A stretch of 64,000 bases of DNA from Lysobacter sp. FW306-1B-D06B. Its GTDB lineage: Bacteria; Pseudomonadota; Gammaproteobacteria; Xanthomonadales; Xanthomonadaceae. The translations under genes were made by a program, and so were the position numbers. The DNA lies in contig NZ_CP151802.1 in NCBI RefSeq assembly GCF_038446665.1, positions 2,604,001 through 2,668,000 on the forward strand, read 5' to 3'. Of the stretch, positions 58,077 through 64,000 are shown in pieces; positions within the stretch are counted from its first letter, which is position 1; the number at the start of each line of letters is the position of its first letter. Below the pieces are notes generated by a model that worked only from the letters and a program-made list of their open reading frames with translations, ran no database searches and was not told the DNA's origin.

Positions 58077-60146
58077 ATGGACATGAACACGACTACTCGC
58101 CAGACGCGGGCGCGCGCCGCGCTGGCCGGATCGCTGGCCCTGGGGCTGCTGGCCCTCGCACCGCATGCTTTGGCGGCGGAGACGCTGCGCTATGTCGCCC
58201 TGGTGGACGGGGGCAAGCAGGCCGGCCATCAGATCGTGACCCGTGAGGCCGACGGCACGACCAAGGTCGATTTCATCTTCAAGGACAACGGCCGCGGGCC
58301 GGAGCTGAAGGAGGCGTTCACTCTCGCGCCCGACGGCACGTACCAGACCTATCAGGTGCAGGGCACGTCCACCTTCGGCGCGAAGATCAACGAGAGTTTC
58401 CGCCGCGACGGCGATCAGGCGCAGTGGAAGTCCACCTCCGACCAGGGCACGCAGACGGTCACGGGCACGGCGCTCTACCAGCCGCTGGGCGGTTCACCGG
58501 CGAGCTTCTCGGTCGCCTTCAACGCGCTCTCGCAGCGGCCGGACGGCAAGCTGCCGATGATCCCCAGCGGCACGCTCACCTCGCGCAAGGTGGAACAGAC
58601 GCAGGTGCAATGCGGGACCCAGACGCGCGACGTGCAACTGGTGGCGATGACCGGCGTCGGTCTGGTGCCGACGTTCGCCTGGGCGACGACCGGGGAGAAC
58701 CCGCGCCTGTTCGCCTACATCTATCCGGGCTTCCTGCAGCTGATCGAGGACGGCTGCCAGGCCGCCGCGAACGATCTGGAAACGCGCCAGAAGAAGGCCG
58801 AAGGCCAGGCGCTGGTCGAACTGGCCAAGCGCCTGGGTCATCCGCTCGCGGGCACCACGCTGATCCGCAATGCGCGTGTGTTCGACAGCGAGAAGGCCAC
58901 GCTCGGCGCCGCCAGCGACGTGCTGGTGAAGGACGGAAAGATCGTCTCCATCATTCCCGCCTCGAAGAAGGCTGCGGCCGCCGACCACGTCATCGACGCC
59001 AACGGCAAGGTGCTGCTGCCGGGCCTGTTCGACATGCACGGCCATGTCGGCCGCTGGGACGGTGGGCTCAACCTCGCCGCCGGCGTCACCACCGTGCGCG
59101 ACATGGGCAACGACAACGCCACGCTCCAGCAGATGATGGGCGAGATCAAGGACGGCACGCTGATGTCGCCGGATGTCGTGCCGGCCGGTTTCATCGAAGG
59201 CGAGAGCAAGTTCTCCGCGCGCAACGGCTTCGTGGTCAAGAACCTGGACGACGCGAAGAAGGCGGTGGACTGGTATGCGGCGCACCATTATCCGCAGATC
59301 AAGATCTACAACTCGTTCCCCAAGGACATCCTCAAGGACACCGTCGCCTACGCGCATTCCAAGGGCATGCGGGTGAGCGGCCACGTGCCGGCGTTCCTGC
59401 GCGCGCAGGACGTGGTGGACGACGGCTTCGACGAGATCCAGCACATCAATCAGCTGATGCTGAACTTCTTCGTCGACGACAAGACCGACACGCGCACGCT
59501 GGCGCGCTTCTACCTGCCCGCCGACAAGACCGACGGCCTGGACCTGGACAGCAAGCCGGTGCAGGACTTCATCCAGACGCTGGCAGCTAAGCAGGTGGTG
59601 ATCGACCCGACACTGGCGACGTTCGAGTTCCTGCACCAGCGCGAGGGCGAGATGTCGCCGATCGTGGCCGATGTCGCCGACCACCTGCCGCCGGACGTGC
59701 AGCGCGGTCGCCGCGCGGCGGAGATGAACATCCCCGACGACGCCACGGCGGCGAAGTACAACCGCTCGTACGCGAAGATGGTCGAGTTCGTCGGTCGCGC
59801 CTACAAGGCCGGCGTGCCGATGGTGGCGGGCACCGACGAGATGGTTGGCTTCACCCTGCAGCGCGAGCTGGAGCTGTATGTCCAGGCCGGCCTGACGCCG
59901 GCGCAGGCACTGCAGGTCGCGACCTGGAACGGCGCCAAGTACAGCCGCACGCTGGCCGAGCGGGGCTCGATCACGCCGGGCAAGCGTTCGGACCTGGTGC
60001 TGATCGACGGCGATCCGACGAAGAACATCGCCGATATCCGCAAGGTGGCGCTGGTGCTGAAGGGCGACACGGCTTACTACCCGGCGGAGATCCATGAGGC
60101 GCTGGGGATCAAGCCGTTCGCGCCGGCGGTGAAGGTGGGCCGCTAG
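58077..60146 (+). CDS. Exported amidohydrolase-family protein
   Basis: A 689-residue protein with a signal peptide (residues 1-35, ending HALAAE). Residues 36-260 form an N-terminal domain (LVDGGKQAGHQIV and onward) I do not recognise. Residues 265-680 are an amidohydrolase barrel with HxH in FDMHGHVG, further ligand histidines in VSGHVPAF and EIQHINQL, and the aspartate in VAGTDEM. It is probably a periplasmic peptidase- or imidazolonepropionase-like hydrolase; the substrate is unknown. Its TAG stop is the start of a diverged hairpin element. Confidence 0.85.
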   Translation: MDMNTTTRQTRARAALAGSLALGLLALAPHALAAETLRYVALVDGGKQAGHQIVTREADGTTKVDFIFKDNGRGPELKEAFTLAPDGTYQTYQVQGTSTFGAKINESFRRDGDQAQWKSTSDQGTQTVTGTALYQPLGGSPASFSVAFNALSQRPDGKLPMIPSGTLTSRKVEQTQVQCGTQTRDVQLVAMTGVGLVPTFAWATTGENPRLFAYIYPGFLQLIEDGCQAAANDLETRQKKAEGQALVELAKRLGHPLAGTTLIRNARVFDSEKATLGAASDVLVKDGKIVSIIPASKKAAAADHVIDANGKVLLPGLFDMHGHVGRWDGGLNLAAGVTTVRDMGNDNATLQQMMGEIKDGTLMSPDVVPAGFIEGESKFSARNGFVVKNLDDAKKAVDWYAAHHYPQIKIYNSFPKDILKDTVAYAHSKGMRVSGHVPAFLRAQDVVDDGFDEIQHINQLMLNFFVDDKTDTRTLARFYLPADKTDGLDLDSKPVQDFIQTLAAKQVVIDPTLATFEFLHQREGEMSPIVADVADHLPPDVQRGRRAAEMNIPDDATAAKYNRSYAKMVEFVGRAYKAGVPMVAGTDEMVGFTLQRELELYVQAGLTPAQALQVATWNGAKYSRTLAERGSITPGKRSDLVLIDGDPTKNIADIRKVALVLKGDTAYYPAEIHEALGIKPFAPAVKVGR

Positions 60147-60215
60147 GCCTGCGGCGACCGGCCAAGGAGGGCCGGGCAGGGCGATCCGGAGCCAGGCGCA
60201 TCGCCATGGACGGCG
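60144..60215 (+). repeat. Diverged short copy D of the hairpin element
   Basis: Directly after, and including, the TAG stop it keeps GGCCGGGCAGGGCGATCCGG, AGCC and CGCCATGGACGG in the same order as copies A-C. Much of the first and second hairpin is lost. Confidence 0.55.
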
Positions 60216-60242
60216 GTGGTGCCTGTCGAGCACGCCAGCCGT

Positions 60243-60328
60243 GTAGCCCGGGTAAGCGCAGCGCACGCGGGAACGCGACCTCCGGGAATGCGACCGCACC
60301 CCGGGTGCGCTGCGCTTACCCGGGCTAC
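60243..60328. repeat. GTAG-type REP pair, 24-base perfect inverted repeat
   Basis: The left arm 60243-60266 (GTAGCCCGGGTAAGCGCAGC and onward) and right arm 60305-60328 are exact complements around a 38-base loop. GTAG at the arm ends is typical of REP elements mobilised by RAYT transposases. Past it, a weak GGCCCG/CGGGCC hairpin lies at 60412-60426. No other feature is visible in the gap before the receptor gene. Confidence 0.85.
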
Positions 60329-60618
60329 GATGCTGGCGTGCTCCCCTCAACCGCCCTTCGGGCACCTTCTTCCGCATGGGGAGAAGGCAAGGAACGGACA
60401 GCGCCAAATACGGCCCGGTACGGGCCTTTAACACTCTGGTAACATTCGCCCGTCATGTCGAGCTGCCATGGCGCGGGACCGGGTCCGCGCCGAGGCCGTC
60501 AAGGGACGGTCTGACCCTTTGCATCGCCGCATCGCATGTCGGAGAGGGGCATCGATGCGTCGGCCTTCGAACCCTTGGCGCCGCCTATCGCCTGGCGCCA
60601 CCCATCGAGACCGTTTCC

Positions 60619-62967
60619 ATGCCTTCCATGCCGCAAGCTTCGCGCAAGCTTCCCCGCCACGCCCTGACCGTCGCCATCGCCCTGATGCTGCCGGGCCAGG
60701 CCGCCTTCGCGCAGGATGCGCAGCCCACGACGACCGGATCCTCCGCCACCACGCTGGACACCGTGCAGGTGACCGCGCAGCGCCGGGTCGAGAACCTGCA
60801 GGACGTGCCGGTTTCGGTCAGCACGATCAACGCGCAGGAGCTGGATGTCCTGGGCTCCGGCGGCACCGACGTGCGCTTCCTGTCCGGCCGCGTGCCGAGC
60901 CTGAACATCGAATCCTCGTTCGGCCGCGCGTTCCCGCGCTTCTACATCCGCGGCTACGGCAACACGGACTTCCGCCTCAATACCTCGCAGCCGGTGTCGC
61001 TGGTGTACGACGACGTCGTGCAGGAAAACCCGATCCTGAAGGGCTTCCCGGTGTTCGACCTGGACCGCGTGGAAGTGCTGCGCGGCCCGCAGGGTTCGCT
61101 GTTCGGCCGTAACAGCCCGGCGGGCGTGGTGAAGTTCGAGTCGGCGCGTCCGGCGCAGGAGTTCAGCGGCTACGGCAAGCTCGGCGTCGGCACCGACAAC
61201 ATGGTGAACTTCGAAGGCGCCGTCGGCGGCGGCATCAGCGAGAACTGGTCGGCGCGCGCCTCGGCGTTGTTCCAGCGTCGCGACGACTGGGTCACCAACG
61301 ATTTCGACGGCCCCAATGACGGCTTCGAAGGCTACGACGAGTCCGCGGCCCGCGTGCAGGCCCTGTACGACGGCGGCGACTGGGACCTGCTGCTCAACGT
61401 CCACGCGCGCCACCTCAACGGCACCGCGCGCCTGTTCCGCGCCAACATCATCAAGCCGGGCACCAACGACCTGGTCGACGGCTTCGACGAGGACAGCGTC
61501 ACCCTCGACGGCCTCAACCATTCCGAGCTGGACAGCAAGGGTGCCAGCGCGCGCCTGAGCTGGAACCTCAGCGACACCTACACGCTGTATGCGATCACCG
61601 GCTACGAGTCGGTGGAAACCTACAGCCGCGGCGACATCGACGGCGGCTACGGCGCCGTGTTCCTGCCGCCGGGCCTGTCCGGTCCGGGCGTGATTCCGTT
61701 CGCCTCGGAAACGGCCGACGGCATTCCGAGCCACGCGCAGTACACGCAGGAATTCCGCATCGAGTCCAACACCGGCACTGCCTGGAACTGGCAGGGCGGC
61801 GTGTTCTATTTCAATGAAGACTACGACGTCGAAAGCTTCAGCTACGACTCCCTGGCCGGCGGTACGCCGGACGGCTACCAGCGCATTCGCCAGACCAACG
61901 ATTCGTGGGCGGTGTTCGGTGCCGCGACGTGGCAGGCCACCGACGCGCTCGAACTGCGCGCCGGCGCCCGCTACACCTGGGACGAGAAGGAACTGACCGT
62001 CGAGGAATACTGGAACACCGGCTTCGTGCCGTGCGTCCTGCTGGGCAAGTGCACGCTGGAGCAGCTGGCGGCGCAGGAGCCCGACGGCGATCTGTCGGCC
62101 TCGCCGAAGGACAAGAAGTTCAGCTGGGACCTCGCGGCGACGTACGAGATCAACGACGACGTGAACCTCTACGCGCGCGTCGCCACCGGCTATCGCGGCA
62201 GCAGCATCCAGTCCGCCGGCGCGTTCAACGCCAAGTCCGTCGCCACGCCGGAAACTTCGACCTCCTACGAGTTCGGCGTGAAGGCCGACCTGTGGGGCAA
62301 CCGCGCGCGCATCAACGCGAACGTCTTCTACTACGAGGTCGACGACCAGCAGCTCACCGCCGTCGGCGGCGCGCAGGGCAACGCGAACATCCTGCTCAAT
62401 GCCGCCGAAACCCGTGGCCAGGGCTTCGAAATGGATTTCCAGGCCTACGTGACCGACAACGTGCTGGTGACGCTGGGCAGCAGCTACAACGACACGGAAA
62501 TCAAGGATCCGAACCTGATCGTGGCCACCTGCGCGAACAGCATCAATCCGGCGCGTCCGAACTGCACCGTGACCGATCCGACCACGTTCAACCCCGTCAC
62601 CGGCTCGTTCAGCGCCAACATCAACGGCAATGCCCTGCCGCAGGCGCCGAAGTGGACGCATAACCTGACCGCGCGTTGGGGCATCCCGATGAACGACGGC
62701 AACGAGTTCTACGTCTTCACCGACTGGGTGTACCGCAGCGACGTGAACTTCTTCCTGTACGACTCGGTGGAATTCACCGGCAAGTCGCTGACCGAAGGCG
62801 GCCTGCGCGTGGGCTACAGCTGGGACTACGGCAAGTACGACCTGGCGCTGTTCGGCCGCAACATCACCGACGAAGTGCAGGTGGTGGGCGCGATCGACTT
62901 CAACAACCTCACCGGCATGATCAACGAGCCGCGCACGCTGGGCATGGAGTTCCGCGCTTCGTTCTGA
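60619..62967 (+). CDS. TonB-dependent receptor
   Basis: A 782-residue outer-membrane receptor. A signal peptide (about residues 1-31, ending QAAFA) is followed by a TonB-box-like LDTVQVTAQRR, the plug (VPVSVSTINAQELDVLG, YIRGYGNTDFR, EVLRGPQGSLFGRNSPAG) and a 22-strand barrel ending in GMEFRASF with the C-terminal phenylalanine. It imports a siderophore, cobalamin or complex carbohydrate; the substrate cannot be told. Start 60619 is the first ATG of the signal peptide; 60628 is an alternative. Confidence 0.9.
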   Translation: MPSMPQASRKLPRHALTVAIALMLPGQAAFAQDAQPTTTGSSATTLDTVQVTAQRRVENLQDVPVSVSTINAQELDVLGSGGTDVRFLSGRVPSLNIESSFGRAFPRFYIRGYGNTDFRLNTSQPVSLVYDDVVQENPILKGFPVFDLDRVEVLRGPQGSLFGRNSPAGVVKFESARPAQEFSGYGKLGVGTDNMVNFEGAVGGGISENWSARASALFQRRDDWVTNDFDGPNDGFEGYDESAARVQALYDGGDWDLLLNVHARHLNGTARLFRANIIKPGTNDLVDGFDEDSVTLDGLNHSELDSKGASARLSWNLSDTYTLYAITGYESVETYSRGDIDGGYGAVFLPPGLSGPGVIPFASETADGIPSHAQYTQEFRIESNTGTAWNWQGGVFYFNEDYDVESFSYDSLAGGTPDGYQRIRQTNDSWAVFGAATWQATDALELRAGARYTWDEKELTVEEYWNTGFVPCVLLGKCTLEQLAAQEPDGDLSASPKDKKFSWDLAATYEINDDVNLYARVATGYRGSSIQSAGAFNAKSVATPETSTSYEFGVKADLWGNRARINANVFYYEVDDQQLTAVGGAQGNANILLNAAETRGQGFEMDFQAYVTDNVLVTLGSSYNDTEIKDPNLIVATCANSINPARPNCTVTDPTTFNPVTGSFSANINGNALPQAPKWTHNLTARWGIPMNDGNEFYVFTDWVYRSDVNFFLYDSVEFTGKSLTEGGLRVGYSWDYGKYDLALFGRNITDEVQVVGAIDFNNLTGMINEPRTLGMEFRASF

Positions 62968-62996
62968 TGGTTGCCTGTTCCAACGCATGAGCGACG

Positions 62997-63025
62997 ACGC
63001 CGGGCTTGCCCCGGCGTTGTTGTTT
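62997..63025 (+). terminator. Probable terminator of TonB receptor gene
   Basis: The stem ACGCCGGG/CCCGGCGT with a CTTGC loop is followed by TGTTGTTT, 30 bases after the receptor stop. The U-tract is imperfect. Confidence 0.6.
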
Positions 63026-63104
63026 GTGCAGTGGGCATCGTGGTCGCGGTTTCGATGCCGTCGTGGCAGCAAATCCGCAGCCGTCATCGAGGCGAATCCA
63101 CACC

Positions 63105-63208
63105 GTCATCCCGTCGAAGGCCGGGACCCAGGCCCGTATCGCAGGTTCTTGAGGCAATGCCGCCCTTCGGAAGGTGAATTGCCTGGGTCCCGGCCTTCGC
63201 CGGGATGA
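63105..63208. repeat. REP-like palindrome pair, inverted
   Basis: Units 63105-63133 and 63181-63208 are the same REP-like element in opposite orientation, with GGGACCCAGGC instead of GGGATCCAGGC. With the receptor terminator they take up most of the gap to the glutathione peroxidase gene. Confidence 0.82.
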
Positions 63209-63279
63209 CGGCTCCGGCGCGCGCGGGTCGTTCACCGGTCCGCGCTATCCTTCCTTGAACCCGTCACCGGAGCACCGCC

Positions 63280-63762
63280 ATGACCACCGCCTACGACTTC
63301 ACCGCCACCGACATCGACGGCGCACCGCGTCCCTTGGACGAGTTCAAAGGCAAGGCGCTGCTGATCGTCAACGTCGCCTCCAAGTGCGGCTTCACGCCGC
63401 AATACACGGGCCTGGAAAAGCTGCAGCGCGACTACGCCGATCGCGGCTTCGACGTGCTGGGTTTCCCCTGCGACCAGTTCGGCCACCAGGAGCCGGGCGA
63501 CGAAGCGGAGATCAAGAATTTCTGCTCGCTCACCTACGACGTGACCTTCCCGATGTTCGCCAAGATCGACGTCAACGGCGACGCCGCGCATCCGCTGTGG
63601 AAGTGGTTGAAGGACGAGAAGGGCGGGTTCCTCGGCATCGACGGCATCAAGTGGAATTTCACCAAGTTCCTGGTCGGCCGAGACGGCCGCGTGCTCAAGC
63701 GCTATGCGCCCACCGACAAGCCGGAATCGATCGCGAAGGATATCGAGGCCGCGCTGAGCTGA
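63280..63762 (+). CDS. Glutathione peroxidase family protein
   Basis: A 160-residue thiol peroxidase of the GPx family. Catalytic C36 in VASKCGF, Q70 in FGHQEPG and W125 in KWNFTKFLV are present; C82 in FCSLTYDVTF suits the thioredoxin-dependent two-cysteine mechanism. It reduces hydroperoxides in the cytoplasm. Confidence 0.92.
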   Translation: MTTAYDFTATDIDGAPRPLDEFKGKALLIVNVASKCGFTPQYTGLEKLQRDYADRGFDVLGFPCDQFGHQEPGDEAEIKNFCSLTYDVTFPMFAKIDVNGDAAHPLWKWLKDEKGGFLGIDGIKWNFTKFLVGRDGRVLKRYAPTDKPESIAKDIEAALS

Positions 63763-63781
63763 GCCGACCGCCGAGCCCGCC

Positions 63782-64000
63782 ATGACGCACGACACTTCCT
63801 CCGAGTCGTCGCTGCAGGTCGAGGTCGCGCCGCATGCGCTGGGCTTGCGCGTGGACGTCCATGGTGCGGAAACCCTGGGCAATGCCATCGCATATTGGCA
63901 TGTGATCCTTCGCGCGGCGCATGAGACGGGAGCCAGTGCGGTGCTGCTTGTCGACGAGTTGCATGGAGGGCCGCTGTCGGAAGCGCAATGGCTTGAGCTG
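63782..64000 (+). CDS. Unrecognised protein, N-terminal part only
   Basis: The first 73 codons of a gene cut by the right edge: MTHDTSSESSLQVEVAPHAL, then ETLGNAIAYWHVILRAAHE and ASAVLLVDELHGGPLSEAQW. The alternation of strands and helices resembles STAS/SpoIIAA-like folds, but this is only an impression. It starts 19 bases after the glutathione peroxidase stop and may share its transcript. Confidence 0.55.
   Translation, partial: MTHDTSSESSLQVEVAPHALGLRVDVHGAETLGNAIAYWHVILRAAHETGASAVLLVDELHGGPLSEAQWLEL

Overview
The window is a high-GC, gene-dense stretch of chromosome from a gammaproteobacterium of the Xanthomonadaceae, most likely Lysobacter or a close relative. This rests on the style of the encoded proteins, a methionine synthase split into two genes behind an ArsR-methyltransferase regulator, a 180-kDa-type NAD glutamate dehydrogenase, a PilH-like regulator, a TonB-dependent receptor and many REP-type palindromes. 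It reads as housekeeping chromosome. I see no prophage, insertion sequence, CRISPR array, rRNA or tRNA.

Layout. 1-3 kb: a partial membrane protein, a PilH-like response regulator, an AcuI/YhdH-type reductase, a GIY-YIG protein and a LOG-family phosphoribohydrolase. 3.1-8.8 kb: the sucA-sucB-lpdA operon for 2-oxoglutarate dehydrogenase, ending in a clear terminator. 9.1-11.7 kb: a VOC protein, a cupin ribosomal oxygenase and a GNAT protein, joined by 4-base overlaps. 11.8-14.7 kb: divergent purB and fumC. 14.9-19.4 kb: a minus-strand group with a small exported protein, a GntR regulator and an ABC transporter under one promoter/operator, followed by a repeat-rich adhesin-like protein and a DUF2884 lipoprotein. 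19.9-24.3 kb: two FKBP isomerases, ugd, slyX and a DUF2058 gene. 24.3-27.1 kb: an acyltransferase that appears to have been inserted, and a frameshifted hydrolase. 27.2-33.1 kb: regulator, metH part 1, metH part 2 and tyrA, with a palindromic operator in front. 33.3-40.8 kb: acyl-CoA dehydrogenase, NAD glutamate dehydrogenase and NAD kinase. 41.3-49.0 kb: a DUF1254 lipoprotein, 5'-nucleotidase, CHRD protein, DUF2939 protein, MFS transporter, amino acid permease and sirtuin. 49.2-57.9 kb: a full-length Lhr helicase, a periplasmic glycerophosphodiesterase and a periplasmic M3 peptidase. 58.1-64 kb: an exported amidohydrolase, a TonB-dependent receptor, glutathione peroxidase and the start of an unrecognised gene.

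The most unusual signal is in the spaces between genes. A roughly 105-base double-hairpin element occurs three times (after fumC, after the ABC permease and after NAD kinase). In every copy the first three bases of the element are exactly the TGA stop codon of the upstream gene, in the same orientation. A shorter diverged copy follows the TAG stop of the amidohydrolase. Around it are at least twelve copies of a second REP-like palindrome, GGGATTC-type heptamer blocks inside the suc operon, a perfect 45-base inverted repeat and a 24-base GTAG-type inverted pair. Other points of interest are the palindrome over the -10 box of the GntR-ABC operon, the operator in front of the methionine operon, and the duplicated gene tail that suggests how the acyltransferase entered the locus.
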